Of a stretch of 64,000 nt of DNA, positions 49,905-59,317 are shown in pieces; within the stretch, counting starts at the first letter, position 1, and every line of letters starts with the position of its first letter. The notes below the pieces were generated by a model. That model had not been told where the DNA came from and made no database searches. It was given only the letters and a program-made list of their open reading frames with translations. Position numbers and translations under genes: made by a program. Origin of the DNA: Amycolatopsis sp. GM8 (GTDB lineage: Bacteria; Actinomycetota; Actinomycetes; Mycobacteriales; Pseudonocardiaceae); NCBI RefSeq assembly GCF_021653975.1, contig NZ_JAJKFK010000001.1:774863-838862 (forward strand), written 5' to 3'.

Positions 49905-50009
49905 CAGGGCGGCTTTCTATCGGGGTTGGCGGAGGTGCGGGTGGGCTGCTTTCGTGGTCGCCTTTTGTTGCCGGGTTCGGCTGCCGAGGGCGGGTTCCGG
50001 GGGCTCGGT

Positions 50010-50081
50010 GTGTTTGCCCGTTGCGCGGGTGTGTTTGCTTGTGGTGTCGGTGAGTTTGCTGGCTGCGCGCGTGAGTTGGCC
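50010..50081. repeat. GTGTTTGCC / GTGAGTTGGCC repeats
   Basis: GTGTTTGC at 50010 and 50031, GTGAGTTTGC at 50050 and GTGAGTTGGCC at 50071, all in one orientation at about 20-bp spacing. The flank GTGGTGTCGG (50041-50050) matches GTGGCGTCGG at 36391-36400, so this is the same family as the block at 36339-36529. Confidence 0.65.
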
Positions 50082-50105
50082 CCTGACGGGGTTCGCTGGT
50101 GCTTT

Positions 50106-51392
50106 TTACCTCGGGACCCACATGGTGACTCGGGTTCCGTTGCCTGGGCGGGATTCGATTTGGCACCAGCCGCCGACCTCGGCGAGCCTTGCTTTCATCG
50201 ACTCGCTCACGCCGAAACCTGGTGGGCGCGTGTATTCGTCGTAGCCGACACCGTGGTCGCGGGTGATCACGGCGACGCCGCCGTCCCGTTCTTCCATGCG
50301 TACCACGACTTCCTGCGTCCCAGCGTGCTTGATCGTGTTCCGCAGGGCCTCGCGCGCGGCCTCCCGCACAGCCACCCGTCGCACCTCGGACAGTTGATCG
50401 TCCCCGACATCCGAGATGGCCAGCTCCGCCCGCAAACCTTCCCGCGCCATCTCCGTGGCCAGCGTCGCCAGTTCGGCGGCCAGGCCATCCGGCGGATCCG
50501 ACGCCCGCAACGACCGCCGCAAGGCTCCGGCCTGCGAGCGCGCCACATCCCGGACGCGCGCCAGCTGCCCCGGGCCGTCATCCGTCAACGCGATCGCTTC
50601 CAGGGTCTGCAGCACGGTGTCATGCAGGGTCCGCTCCATCCGCGCCTGCTCGGCGCCCTGACCCAGCCGCATCCCGATGGCGAGCGCCAGCCGTGTCGCG
50701 AGGCCCACCAGCACCAGGAAACCCACCCCACAGGCGACCGCGACCAGCACCATCCCCGCTGCGACCACGAGGCCGGCGATCTCGATCCGGCCGAACTGGG
50801 CGACCGGCCCCAGCCACAGTGTGACGCCTTCCAGCGCGATGCCGACCGCCGCGACCAGCAGCCCGGCCACGATCCCGCGGCAAATCGTCCACAGGGCGAC
50901 CGTGCCGGTGAGGTACAGCAACGGGATCCACCCGTCGAGCCAGAACAACCCGGGCGGCACGGTGATGGTGAACAACAGGCTAGCCACCACCGCGAACAGC
51001 ACGTCGCCACACAACAACCGCCACGTCAACCGGCCCCGCCGGTCGGGGACACGCAGCACCCACGCCACACCGGCGACGTTCGCCAGGATGCCGACCCACG
51101 TGATCGCGGTCAGCTCCGGCGTCGCGCCGAAACCCACCAGCAGCCACAACCAGACGACCGGCAGCACCAAGATCCGGTACGCCAGCGGCAACAACACCGC
51201 ATACCGCGTCGCCCGGATCATCAGGGAATCGGTCGGGGGCGCCACCTCCGTGGCGGCCATCGCGCCCATCCGCCGCACAGCCGCGACGGGTTCGGGATCG
51301 TCAACCTCGGACGGCAGGTCCTGCGGCGTCGACGCGAGCACCGAGGCGCCCTGCCGCAGCAGTGCGCCCAGGAAAGTTGTGCCGCGTACCAA
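50106..51392 (-). CDS. Sensor histidine kinase (HisKA_3/NarL-type)
   Basis: 428 residues. Six to seven N-terminal helices (residues about 60-245) form the membrane sensor. The dimerisation helix has RTLHDTVLQTLEAIAL with the phosphorylated His, and the ATPase has EALRNTIKHAG (N box) and DHGVGYDEY (G1). The start is uncertain: the frame's first start is a TTG at 51392, 14 nt after a GGGAGG, while a GTG with ideal spacing (51399) is out of frame. A start at ATG 51269 or 51260 is possible. Probable partner: the response regulator at 46067. Confidence 0.85.
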   Translation of the reverse strand: MVRGTTFLGALLRQGASVLASTPQDLPSEVDDPEPVAAVRRMGAMAATEVAPPTDSLMIRATRYAVLLPLAYRILVLPVVWLWLLVGFGATPELTAITWVGILANVAGVAWVLRVPDRRGRLTWRLLCGDVLFAVVASLLFTITVPPGLFWLDGWIPLLYLTGTVALWTICRGIVAGLLVAAVGIALEGVTLWLGPVAQFGRIEIAGLVVAAGMVLVAVACGVGFLVLVGLATRLALAIGMRLGQGAEQARMERTLHDTVLQTLEAIALTDDGPGQLARVRDVARSQAGALRRSLRASDPPDGLAAELATLATEMAREGLRAELAISDVGDDQLSEVRRVAVREAAREALRNTIKHAGTQEVVVRMEERDGGVAVITRDHGVGYDEYTRPPGFGVSESMKARLAEVGGWCQIESRPGNGTRVTMWVPR

Positions 51393-51476
51393 AATCCACC
51401 GCGCTTCCTCCCCCCGGTGGTCCCCTCACGGCAACCATAGCCCAGTGAGCCAGCCACTGACACCCGGCCGAATACG

Positions 51477-52325
51477 TCAGGGCAAGTCCAGCCCCAGATC
51501 GAGCGCGGGCGAGGAGTGCGTAAGACCGCCGACGGCCAGATAGTCCACACCAGACTCGGCATAAGCTCGGGCATTGTGGAGCTTCAGCCCACCCGAAGCC
51601 TCCAGCCGCGTCTTCGGCGAGCGCTTGTCCCGGATCCGCACGGCACTCGCGCAGTCACCGGGCGTGAAGTTGTCCAGCAGCACCTCGTCCGCGCCGGCCT
51701 CCAGCGCCTCCGACAGCTGCGCCAGGGTATCCACTTCGACTTCGCACGGCAGGTCCGCCGCGTGCGCCCGCACCGCCTCGATCGCCGCCGCGACCGAACC
51801 CGCCGCGACCACGTGGTTGTCCTTGATCAGCACCGCGTCGCCGAGCCCCATCCGGTGGTTCACCCCGCCACCGCAGCGCACCGCGTACTTCTGCAAGAGC
51901 CGCAGCCCCGGCAGAGTCTTGCGCGAATCCCGGATCCGGCAGCCGGTACCGTCCACTTCGGACACCCAGGCCGCGGTCGCCGTCGCGACGCCGGACAGAT
52001 GGCACAACAGGTTCAAGGCCGTCCGCTCCGCCGTGAGCAGCCCCCGCACGGAACCGCGCAACACCAGCGCGGGCTCCCCGGCGACGAGCTTGCTCCCGTC
52101 TTCAACGGCGGAGATCACCTCGTAGTCGTTGCCCAGCACCTGGTCGAACACGGCGAGCGCGACCGGCATCCCGGCGAGCGTGCCGTTGACGCGCGGCGTG
52201 ATCTCCGCCCGCGCGGTGGCGCTTTCGGGCACGGTCGCGTTGGTGGTCGCGTCCGGGCCGTACCGCAGGTCCTCGGCGAGCGCGAGCTCCACCACGCGCC
52301 GGGCGTCGTCCAGGTCCAGTGTCAT
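51477..52325 (-). CDS. nadC: Nicotinate-nucleotide pyrophosphorylase (quinolinate phosphoribosyltransferase)
   Basis: 282-residue enzyme, last of de novo NAD synthesis: quinolinate + PRPP to nicotinate mononucleotide. RDSRKTLPGLRLLQKYAV and the closing ASGGLKLHNARAYAESGVDYLAVG loops are intact. The ATG at 52325 overlaps the nadB stop by 4 nt. The longer frame upstream is a nadB shadow. A GTCC-N3-GTGGAC site is at 51951-51963. Confidence 0.96.
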   Translation of the reverse strand: MTLDLDDARRVVELALAEDLRYGPDATTNATVPESATARAEITPRVNGTLAGMPVALAVFDQVLGNDYEVISAVEDGSKLVAGEPALVLRGSVRGLLTAERTALNLLCHLSGVATATAAWVSEVDGTGCRIRDSRKTLPGLRLLQKYAVRCGGGVNHRMGLGDAVLIKDNHVVAAGSVAAAIEAVRAHAADLPCEVEVDTLAQLSEALEAGADEVLLDNFTPGDCASAVRIRDKRSPKTRLEASGGLKLHNARAYAESGVDYLAVGGLTHSSPALDLGLDLP

Positions 52326-53968
52326 GCCGCTCCCATCGCCGCGACCGGATCCGCCAGCACGGGCTGCCCCGACGGGCTGAGCCGGATCAGCTGGCTGCGC
52401 TGCCACGTTTCGTCGTCCCGGACCGGGAAATCCGCGCGGACGTGGCAGCCGCGCGACTCCGTCCGCCGCTCGGCCGCCGCCACCAGCGCCTGCGCGACCA
52501 GCGTCAGCGCCGCGTCCTCGACATCCCGGTGCGTCCGCAGTGGACGGTCCTGTGTGGACAGATCGAGTACCGAGCCCAGCACCGCGAGGCCATCGGCGTC
52601 CCGGCCGATGGCGGCGTACCGGCTCATCGCGCGCTGCAAGCCGTCGCGATCGGCGACCGGCGCGGTTTTCAACCGGGGTTCCCTGGCCTGCTTGGGATCC
52701 GCGAGCAGCCCGGCCGCGAGATCCGCGGCCACCGACTCGGCCGTGCCCGCGCCCGTCACCAGGCCTTCGAGCAAACTGTTGGACGCCAACCGGTTCGCGC
52801 CGTGCAGCCCCGTCCTGGCGACCTCGCCGGCCGCGTACAGCCCGGTCACTCCGGTGCGCCCGTCCGTCCCGGCCACGACGCCACCGCACGCGAAATGCGC
52901 GGCCGGGGTCACCGGGATCGGGTCCCTGGCCGGGTCGACGCCGATCGCACGGCAGGCCGCGAACACCGTCGGGAACCGCTCGGCGAAGGACGAAACACCT
53001 GTGGCATCGAGGAAAACGTGATCGTCGATCCCGCCCGGCGCCGTCGTCATCCGGCGCGTGATCGCGGCCGAGACGACATCCCGCGGCGCGAGATCACCCA
53101 GCGGATGCACGCCCCGCATCACCGACGCGCCCGCGCCGTCAACGAGGACAGCGCCCTCACCGCGGACGGCCTCCGTCACCAGCGGGCACCGGCCCCGCGC
53201 ACCGGGCGTGTACAGGACGGTGGGGTGGAACTGCACGAATTCCAGATCCGCCGCCTGCGCACCCGCCCGCAACGCGAGGGCGAGCCCGTCGCCGGTCGCG
53301 ATCTCGGGATTCGACGTCGCCTGGTACAGCTGGCCCAGCCCGCCGGTCGCGAGCAACACCGCGGGCGCGCGCAGCAGGCCCGGCACGCCGTTCGGATCGA
53401 GCACGGTCACGCCCCCGACCGCGCCGAGCGGCGTGAGCAACGCGTCGACCGCGATGTGCCGCTCCAGCACGGGAAGCCGCCGCCCGGTCGCCTCGGCGAC
53501 GAGCGTCCGCTCCACCTCGGCACCCGTCGCGTCGCCACCGGCATGGATCACCCGGAACGCACTGTGCCCGCCTTCGCGCGTGCGCGCCAGCAACCCCGTG
53601 GCACCCGGATCGAACCGGGCGCCGACGTCGCGCAGCCACGAGACCGACCGCGGGCCGGCGTGCAGGATCGACCGCACCGCGTCGGGTTCACACAAGCCGG
53701 CGCCCGCGACGAGCGTGTCCTCGACGTGCCGGTCCACAGAGTCGCCCTCGTCGTGCTCGCCGTCCAGGACGACCGCGACACCCCCCTGGGCCCAACGCGT
53801 GTTGCCGTCCCCGACCGCGGCCTTGGTGACCACGAGGACGCGCAGCCCCAGCTCCTGAGCGCGCAGCGCGGCGGTCAGCCCGGCCACCCCGCTGCCCAGC
53901 ACGAGCAGATCCGCGCGGGCTTCCCACACGGGAGTTTTCGTCTGATAGTCGGTAACCGGCGTGGTCAT
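52322..53968 (-). CDS. nadB: L-aspartate oxidase
   Basis: 548-residue flavoenzyme that oxidises aspartate to iminoaspartate for quinolinate synthesis. The FAD-binding [16 protein letters not shown] is at 24-39; [18 protein letters not shown] near 370 and the conserved HPT..Y segment (QFHPTVLY) are present. The ATG overlaps the nadA stop by 4 nt. It has two GTCC-N3-GTGGAC sites only one base apart (52533-52545 and 52547-52559). Confidence 0.96.
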   Translation of the reverse strand: MTTPVTDYQTKTPVWEARADLLVLGSGVAGLTAALRAQELGLRVLVVTKAAVGDGNTRWAQGGVAVVLDGEHDEGDSVDRHVEDTLVAGAGLCEPDAVRSILHAGPRSVSWLRDVGARFDPGATGLLARTREGGHSAFRVIHAGGDATGAEVERTLVAEATGRRLPVLERHIAVDALLTPLGAVGGVTVLDPNGVPGLLRAPAVLLATGGLGQLYQATSNPEIATGDGLALALRAGAQAADLEFVQFHPTVLYTPGARGRCPLVTEAVRGEGAVLVDGAGASVMRGVHPLGDLAPRDVVSAAITRRMTTAPGGIDDHVFLDATGVSSFAERFPTVFAACRAIGVDPARDPIPVTPAAHFACGGVVAGTDGRTGVTGLYAAGEVARTGLHGANRLASNSLLEGLVTGAGTAESVAADLAAGLLADPKQAREPRLKTAPVADRDGLQRAMSRYAAIGRDADGLAVLGSVLDLSTQDRPLRTHRDVEDAALTLVAQALVAAAERRTESRGCHVRADFPVRDDETWQRSQLIRLSPSGQPVLADPVAAMGAA

Positions 53969-54975
53969 TCGCCGCCGCCCGGCTTGCCGATCTCGATCAT
54001 CCGCTGCACCGAGGCGCGGGCCCGCGCGGCCGTCTCCGGGTCCACGTGCACCTCGTCGGCCCCCTCGCGCAGCGACCGCAGCAGTGCCGCCGGCGTGATC
54101 ATCTTCATGAACCGGCACGACGCCCGCTCGTTCACCGCACGGAAGTCGATCCCCGGCGCGGCCTTGCGCAACTGGTGCAGCATGCCGATCTCGGTGGCCA
54201 CCAGCACGGTCGAGGCCTTGGTGTCGCGGGCCTCGTGCACCATGTCGCCGGTCGAGAGGATCTTGACCCGCTCCGCGGGCACGGTGCCCTCACCGGCGAG
54301 ATAGAGCGCCGAGGTGGCGCAGCCGCATTCGGGGTGGATGAACAGGTCCGCGTCCGGGTTCTCGGCGGCGCGCGCGGCCAGCTCGAGACCGTTGATCCCG
54401 GCGTGCACGTGGCATTCCCCGGCCCAGACGTGGATGTTGTCGCGCCCGGTCACGCGCTTGACGTGCGCGCCGAGGAACTGGTCCGGCAGGAAGAGAACCT
54501 CCTGGTCTTCCGCGATCGAGGCGACCACGTCGACCGCGTTCGAGGAGGTGCAGCAGATGTCGGTCTCCGCCTTGACCTCCGCGGTGGTGTTGACGTACGA
54601 GACCACGACCGCGCCCGGGTGCTCGGCCTTCCAGGCCCGCAGCTGCGCCCCGGTGATGGAGTCGGCGAGCGAGCAGCCGGCCCGCGCGTCGGGGATCAGC
54701 ACGGTCTTCTCGGGCGCGAGGATCTTGGCGGTCTCGGCCATGAAGTGCACACCGCAGAAGACGATCGTCGACGCGTCGCTGGCGGCCGCGATGCGGGAGA
54801 GGGCCAGCGAGTCGCCCGTGTGGTCGGCGATGTCCTGGATCGCCGGGGCCTGGTAGTTGTGGGCGAGCAGCACGGCATCGCGTTCGCGGGCGAGCCGGCG
54901 CACCTCCTCCGCCCAGGCCTCATCGGGTTCGACCCCGGTGTACGGGGTGAGCTCCTGCAAAGTCGTCGAAGACAT
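53965..54975 (-). CDS. nadA: Quinolinate synthase
   Basis: 336-residue [4Fe-4S] enzyme that condenses iminoaspartate with dihydroxyacetone phosphate. The three-domain repeat structure is present, with cluster Cys in [10 protein letters not shown], a central CCTSSNA and the C-terminal [31 protein letters not shown] opens the protein. ATG 54975 has AGGAGG upstream. It heads nadA-nadB-nadC under a NrtR-type palindrome. Confidence 0.97.
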   Translation of the reverse strand: MSSTTLQELTPYTGVEPDEAWAEEVRRLARERDAVLLAHNYQAPAIQDIADHTGDSLALSRIAAASDASTIVFCGVHFMAETAKILAPEKTVLIPDARAGCSLADSITGAQLRAWKAEHPGAVVVSYVNTTAEVKAETDICCTSSNAVDVVASIAEDQEVLFLPDQFLGAHVKRVTGRDNIHVWAGECHVHAGINGLELAARAAENPDADLFIHPECGCATSALYLAGEGTVPAERVKILSTGDMVHEARDTKASTVLVATEIGMLHQLRKAAPGIDFRAVNERASCRFMKMITPAALLRSLREGADEVHVDPETAARARASVQRMIEIGKPGGGE

Positions 54976-54999
54976 GTGGCCCTCCTGGACCGGCTCACT

Positions 55000-55024
55000 G
55001 GTTTTCGCCTTATAATCGAAAACC
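55000..55024. promoter_or_regulatory. NrtR-type operator overlapping the nrtR and nadA promoters
   Basis: GGTTTTCG (55000-55007) and CGAAAACC (55017-55024) are perfect inverted arms around 9 bp. TATAAT at 55011-55016 lies inside and ends 8 nt before the nrtR GTG, so the site sits exactly on the nrtR promoter and beside a TATAAG -10 for nadA on the other strand. Confidence 0.75.
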
Positions 55025-55738
55025 GTGCGTAGCCATATTAACAGCAGCGCCCCCCTGGCACACGAGGTTTTGGCGGCCGTATTACAGGTGCGTTACGCCA
55101 CACTGCGCGTACTCCTGTGGCAGCGGGCGCTCGATCCACACGTCGGGCGCTGGTCGCTGCCCGGCGGCCGGCTCCGCCCGGACGAGGACGTGGAGACGTC
55201 GATCCGCCGTCAGCTCGCGGAGAAGGTGGATGTCCGGCAGCTGAAGCACGTCGAGCAGCTCGCGGTGTTCAGCGCGCCGGACCGGGTGCCGGGCCCGCGC
55301 GTGGTCGCGACGGCGTTCCTCGGCCTGGTGCCGTCCGACGTCGATCCCGCCGTGCCGGAGGACACGCAGTGGCACGAGGTCGACGCGCTGCCGCGCACCG
55401 CGTTCGACCACCGCGAGATCATCCTGCGCGCCCGCAACCGGCTGCGGGCGAAACTGAGCTACACCAACATCGGATTCGCGCTGGCGCCCAAGGAGTTCAC
55501 CATCTCAGCGCTGCGCGAGGTGTACTCGGCGGCGTTGGGCTACAAGGTTTCCGCGACGAACCTGCAGCGGGTGCTGTCGCGGCGCGGGGCGCTGGTGCCG
55601 ACCGGCCACACCGCTCCCCCCGGCCGCAGCGGTGGCCGTCCGGCCGCACTGTTCTCCTTCGCGAGCGAGGGAATCCAGGTGACGGACCCGTTCGCGGTGT
55701 TCCGGCCGCCGCCGAAACCACAGCCGAAGCGACGGTGA
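55025..55738 (+). CDS. nrtR: NrtR-type transcriptional regulator (NUDIX-winged helix)
   Basis: 237 residues. The N-terminal Nudix domain keeps the box frame but has lost catalysis: GRLRPDE fits, while REUxEE is replaced by RQLAEK. The C-terminal winged helix (about 145-225, with [20 protein letters not shown]) binds DNA. NrtR regulators sense NAD intermediates such as ADP-ribose and repress NAD genes, which fits its divergent position to nadABC. The GTG at 55025 follows TATAAT by 8 nt, giving a leaderless mRNA. Confidence 0.88.
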   Translation: MRSHINSSAPLAHEVLAAVLQVRYATLRVLLWQRALDPHVGRWSLPGGRLRPDEDVETSIRRQLAEKVDVRQLKHVEQLAVFSAPDRVPGPRVVATAFLGLVPSDVDPAVPEDTQWHEVDALPRTAFDHREIILRARNRLRAKLSYTNIGFALAPKEFTISALREVYSAALGYKVSATNLQRVLSRRGALVPTGHTAPPGRSGGRPAALFSFASEGIQVTDPFAVFRPPPKPQPKRR

Positions 55739-55759
55739 GCAGCGGGGACGGAATCGAAG

Positions 55760-55765
55760 TACCGT
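55760..55765 (+). promoter_or_regulatory. -10 hexamer of a leaderless promoter for the LON-domain gene
   Basis: TACCGT ends 7 nt before GTG 55773. It lies in the 34-bp gap after nrtR. Confidence 0.4.
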
Positions 55766-55772
55766 GTAGTCC

Positions 55773-56489
55773 GTGACGGATGCGGAACGGACCGGCGCCC
55801 GACAGGCGACGATTCCGCTGTTCCCGTTGCAGACGGTGCTGTTGCCCGGGGCGGCGCTGCCGCTGCACCTGTTCGAGCCGCGCTATCGCCAGCTCGCCGT
55901 CGATCTGCGCACGGGCCTGGTGCCGGAACGGCGGTTCGGCATCGTCGCGATCAAGGACGCGGCCGTCCGCGAGGTCGAGCTCGTCGAGCACGTGCACGAG
56001 ATCGGCTGCACCGCGCTGCTGGAAGAGAGCGAACGCCTGCCCGACGGCCGCTTCGACATCCTGACCATGGGCGAGCGCCGCTTCCGGCTGCTGGAGATCG
56101 ACGCGACCCGCGCGCCGTACCTCGTGGGCAAGGTCGAGTGGGTCGAGGACGACATGCCACCGCCGGGTGCGGCCGAAGCGACGGCCCGGCTGGCGGGCGC
56201 CGCCCGCGCGGCCTACCGGCGATACTGCGAATCCGCGTGGGACAGCGGAACCTGGACGACGCCCGCGCCGGAAACACGTGCGGTCGACCTGGCGTACCTG
56301 CTGGCCGCGGACTGCTTGCTCCCGCTGGCCGACCGCCAGCGCCTGCTGGAGGAGACGCATCCGTTGCGGCGCCTGCGAATGGTCGGCAAGCTGCTCTCCC
56401 GCGAAGCGGGCTTCCTCGCTGCCCTGCACGCGGTCCCCGCGCCGCCGGCCCAGCTCCCCCACCTGAACACCCGCGCCTGCCTGAACTAG
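55773..56489 (+). CDS. LON substrate-binding domain protein
   Basis: 238 residues made of the Lon N-terminal (PUA-like) domain alone: IPLFPLQTVLLPGAALPLHLFEPRY at the start and GERRFRLLEI near 92-101. It lacks the ATPase and protease parts, so it is not the Lon protease. Such stand-alone proteins are common in Actinobacteria; their role is unclear. Start is GTG 55773, with a -10 spacing 7 nt upstream. It is followed by a 21-bp tandem repeat. Confidence 0.85.
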   Translation: MTDAERTGARQATIPLFPLQTVLLPGAALPLHLFEPRYRQLAVDLRTGLVPERRFGIVAIKDAAVREVELVEHVHEIGCTALLEESERLPDGRFDILTMGERRFRLLEIDATRAPYLVGKVEWVEDDMPPPGAAEATARLAGAARAAYRRYCESAWDSGTWTTPAPETRAVDLAYLLAADCLLPLADRQRLLEETHPLRRLRMVGKLLSREAGFLAALHAVPAPPAQLPHLNTRACLN

Positions 56490-56495
56490 CCGCCC

Positions 56496-56621
56496 GCGAG
56501 TCCGACCCTCACGACAGCGAGTCCGACGTTCGCGACGCCGAGTCCGACGTTCACGACAGCGAGTCCGACGTTCGCGACGCCGAGTCCGACGTTCACGACA
56601 GCGAGTCCGACACTCGAGGCC
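56496..56621. repeat. 21-bp tandem repeat, six copies
   Basis: Six 21-bp units with core GCGAGTCCGACGTTCGCGAC. Units 2-5 alternate between two variants (GTTCGCGACG and GTTCACGACA), giving a 42-bp higher-order period; the first and last units are degenerate. It fills the spacer between the convergent LON-domain and DUF2567 genes. The same core forms the hairpin at 5660-5697. Confidence 0.85.
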
Positions 56622-56635
56622 GGCGCGAGGCGGGG

Positions 56636-57235
56636 TCAGGCCAGGCGGCGGCCGAGGTCGTCGCGGCCGTTCCAGCCCGCGAGCAGGCCGTACACCAGCG
56701 CGGTCGCCAGCGGCTGGGCGACGAGCACCCACATCGACTCGAGCTGCGGCGCCTTGGTGAGCACATCCCCGAGGTTCGGCGTCCCGGTGATCGCGTAGTG
56801 GCTGTTGGCGAACGCGACACCCATCGACGTGCCGAGCCAGCCGGCGAGCAACCCACCCAGCACGGCCGCGATCATCATCACCGGCCCACGCCGTTCCCTC
56901 AGCAGCCACACGATCGCACCGGTGACGATGCCGGCCGCGAGCCCCAGCAGCAGGTAGATCCCCATGGCGTCGAACCGGTGCCAGCTCTCCAGCTGCAGCG
57001 GTACCAACTGGTTGCCGTCGTACACGCGGACCCGCTCGGGCGGCGCGAGGCGCGACCAGATCCAGCCGAGCGGGATGCCGACCAGCCCGATCAGCGACAG
57101 CACGCTCACCGCGGGCAGCAGATCGGCCTTGACCACCACGCGTGGCCTCGGGCGGGGCAGGCTGAACACCAGCCGTGGCAGTTCGTTCTCCGGTGAGCGT
57201 GACAGGTCGTCCGCGCCGACCGATCCCTCAGCCAC
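56636..57235 (-). CDS. DUF2567-like membrane protein
   Basis: 199 residues with four to five helices after a hydrophilic N-terminal 35 (about 40-60, 92-112, 118-140 and 170-190). It resembles the conserved membrane protein next to mycobacterial bioB (Rv1591). Function unknown. GTG 57235 has GGAGAGG upstream. It is the last gene of the biotin unit on this strand, 39 bp after bsaP. Confidence 0.7.
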   Translation of the reverse strand: MAEGSVGADDLSRSPENELPRLVFSLPRPRPRVVVKADLLPAVSVLSLIGLVGIPLGWIWSRLAPPERVRVYDGNQLVPLQLESWHRFDAMGIYLLLGLAAGIVTGAIVWLLRERRGPVMMIAAVLGGLLAGWLGTSMGVAFANSHYAITGTPNLGDVLTKAPQLESMWVLVAQPLATALVYGLLAGWNGRDDLGRRLA

Positions 57236-57274
57236 TGGTGCCTCTCCTTCGCCGCGCCTGCTGGCACAGCGAGA

Positions 57275-57481
57275 CTAGCCGGTCCCCTCACTCGTGCACG
57301 CACCGTGTCGGCTACATCGCGCGACCCAGCCCGCCGGGGTCACCTGCACGACCATCCGCCGCGCGCACTGCGCGCAGAACCGCGGCGGCTCGAGCGCGGT
57401 CCGCGGGTTGTGGCAGGCCGGGTGCTCGCCGCCGGCGAGCGACTGTCCGCAGTGGACACAGAACGCGACCGTCGCGGTCAC
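57275..57481 (-). CDS. bsaP: BsaP-like biotin synthase auxiliary protein (68 residues)
   Basis: A small cysteine-rich protein: Cys8-x2-Cys11, Cys23, Cys36-x2-Cys39, Cys56 and Cys62, with His10, 20, 24 and 59. This spacing suits an iron-sulfur or zinc site. The GTG overlaps the bioB stop by 4 nt, the same arrangement as Rv1589-Rv1590 in M. tuberculosis, where the partner is an iron-sulfur accessory protein needed by biotin synthase. The identification rests on position and cysteine pattern. One GTCC-N3-GTGGAC site lies at 57445-57457. Confidence 0.75.
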   Translation of the reverse strand: MTATVAFCVHCGQSLAGGEHPACHNPRTALEPPRFCAQCARRMVVQVTPAGWVARCSRHGACTSEGTG

Positions 57482-58494
57482 AACGTCTCGCTCAGCGCCT
57501 TGATCGGCATCTTCAGCTCGTCGAGCATGGCCAGGTCCTGGCTCGCCGGGCGGCCCAGGTTGGTCAGGTAGTTGCCGACGATGATCGCGTTGATGCCGCC
57601 GAGCATGCCCTGCTCGGCGCCGAGGTCACCGAGGGTCAGCTCGCGCCCGCCGGCGAACCGCAGCATCGTGCGCGGCATCGCGAGCCGGAACGCAGCGACG
57701 ACCCGCAGCGCGTCCGGGCCTTCGACGATCTCGTACTGCTCGTACGGGGTGCCCGGCTGCGGGATGAGGAAGTTCATCGGCACTTCGTCGGGCTCCAGCT
57801 CGGCCAGCTGCACCGCGAACTCCGCGCGCTGCTCGGCGGTCTCACCCATGCCGATGATGCCGCCGGAGCAGACCTCCATGCCGGCGTCGCGCACCATCCG
57901 CAGGGTGTCCCAGCGCTCCTCCCAGGAGTGCGTGGTGACGACGTTCGGGAAGTGCGAGCGGGCGGTCTCGAGGTTGTGGTTGTAGCGGTGCACGCCCATC
58001 TCGACCAGCTCGTCGACCTGCTCCTGCGTGAGCATGCCCAGCGAGCAGGCGATCTGGATGTCGTTGCCGTCGGCGCGAATGGCCTGGACGCCCTCGCGCA
58101 CCTGCGACAGCAGCCGCTTGTCCGGGCCGCGCACGGCGGCGACGATGCAGAACTCGGTCGCGCCGGTCTCGGCGGTCTGCCGGGCGGCCTTGACCAGGCC
58201 CGGGATGTCCAGCCACGCCGAGCGCACCGGGGTCGGGAACCGGCCGGACTGCGAGCAGAAGTGGCAGTCCTCCGGGCAGCCGCCGGTCTTGAGGCTGACG
58301 ATGCCCTCGACCTCGACCTCGGGGCCGCACCAGCGCATCCGGACCTCATGCGCGAGCGCGAGCAGGTCGGACAGCTTGTCGTCGGGCAGCCGGAGCACGT
58401 CGAGTACCTGCTGCTGGGACAGGCCGACGCCCCGTTCGAGTACCTGCTCCCGGGCGACGGCGAGCACGTCGGTCTGTTCGGGCGCTGAGGTCAC
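57478..58494 (-). CDS. bioB: Biotin synthase
   Basis: 338-residue radical SAM enzyme that inserts sulfur into dethiobiotin. The radical SAM cluster motif is CPEDCHFC (Cys73, 77 and 80); Cys residues and Asn-x-N motifs for the auxiliary cluster follow ([25 protein letters not shown]). GTG 58494 has GAGGAG upstream. It is coupled to bsaP. The 77-bp gap to bioD has no gene. Confidence 0.96.
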   Translation of the reverse strand: MTSAPEQTDVLAVAREQVLERGVGLSQQQVLDVLRLPDDKLSDLLALAHEVRMRWCGPEVEVEGIVSLKTGGCPEDCHFCSQSGRFPTPVRSAWLDIPGLVKAARQTAETGATEFCIVAAVRGPDKRLLSQVREGVQAIRADGNDIQIACSLGMLTQEQVDELVEMGVHRYNHNLETARSHFPNVVTTHSWEERWDTLRMVRDAGMEVCSGGIIGMGETAEQRAEFAVQLAELEPDEVPMNFLIPQPGTPYEQYEIVEGPDALRVVAAFRLAMPRTMLRFAGGRELTLGDLGAEQGMLGGINAIIVGNYLTNLGRPASQDLAMLDELKMPIKALSETL

Positions 58495-58571
58495 GGACTC
58501 TCTCCTCTTCGAGCACGGCGCTGTCGGTAGTCATGCTGCCGGACGGAGCGCCGTAGGTATAGCGACGACGG

Positions 58572-59294
58572 TCACGTCCGGGCGGCGGCGGACTTCTGGA
58601 AGCTCTCGGGATCGAAGTCGCCGCCGAACCACGGCGACAGCCCGCCCCGCGCCTCGGCGAGGAACTCCGCCTGCTCCAGGCGCCCTGCCCCGGCCGGCAA
58701 CGCGCCGAGCAACGGCGCGCCCGCGGCCACGGGCAGGTCGCCGACATTGGACAGCGCCGCGAGATCCGGCTCCGCGGGCCAGGAGCCGATCACGACACCG
58801 GCGACGTGCAGCCCGCGCGCGGTGGCGACCTCGGCGGTCAGCGCGGTCGCGTTCAGCGTGCCGAGACCGGCCTCGGCGACCACCAGCACGACCGCGCCGA
58901 GCGCCCACGCGACGTCCGTGAGGGTGGTGCCGTCCGGCCCGAACCGCACGAGCAGCCCGCCCGCGCCCTCGACCAGCACCAGGTCGTGCGTGTCATCGAG
59001 CTCGGTCGCGGCGCTCGCGATCTCGGCCGGGGTCAGCGGCGGAATCCCGCTGCGGCGGGCCGCCGCCTCCGGCGAGAGCGGGTCGGGATAGCGGCGAAGC
59101 TCCCGGGTGGTGACGTCCCCGGCCAGCCGGACCACCTCGGCGAGGTCACCCGGCTCGCTCGGCGCCACTCCGGTCTGCGCCGGCTTGAGCACCGCGACCC
59201 GCTGACCGCCGTCCCGGGCGAGCGCGGCGATCGCCGCCGTGACGGCAGTCTTACCGACGCCGGTACCTGTCCCCGTCACCACGAGCATGCTCAC
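58572..59294 (-). CDS. bioD: Dethiobiotin synthetase
   Basis: 240-residue ATP-dependent enzyme that closes the ureido ring of dethiobiotin using CO2. The P-loop GTGTGVGKT is at 8-16, then VLKPAQTG near 39, and [11 protein letters not shown] near 109. GTG 59294 (or ATG 59288) is the start; TACGGT lies 8 nt upstream. Its upstream neighbour, only 24 bp away, encodes a SulP-carbonic anhydrase. Confidence 0.95.
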   Translation of the reverse strand: MSMLVVTGTGTGVGKTAVTAAIAALARDGGQRVAVLKPAQTGVAPSEPGDLAEVVRLAGDVTTRELRRYPDPLSPEAAARRSGIPPLTPAEIASAATELDDTHDLVLVEGAGGLLVRFGPDGTTLTDVAWALGAVVLVVAEAGLGTLNATALTAEVATARGLHVAGVVIGSWPAEPDLAALSNVGDLPVAAGAPLLGALPAGAGRLEQAEFLAEARGGLSPWFGGDFDPESFQKSAAART

Positions 59295-59317
59295 AGAACT
59301 TCACCGTAGTACCGGAC

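Noticed and set aside
51393-51475. An extended or frameshifted N-terminus of the histidine kinase using the GTG at 51399
   Set aside because: That GTG has good spacing to GGGAGG but opens a 31-codon frame that stops. The kinase frame itself is intact downstream, so no frameshift is claimed.
56496-56621. Possible CRISPR array
   Set aside because: The 21-bp units are contiguous with no unique spacers, and no cas genes are present.
56138-57196. Frame encoding acidic heptads (ESDVRDA, ESDVHDS) over the 21-bp repeats
   Set aside because: It crosses two real genes in the wrong frame or strand. The heptads are just the 21-bp repeat read in one frame (21 nt = 7 codons), with no start signal.
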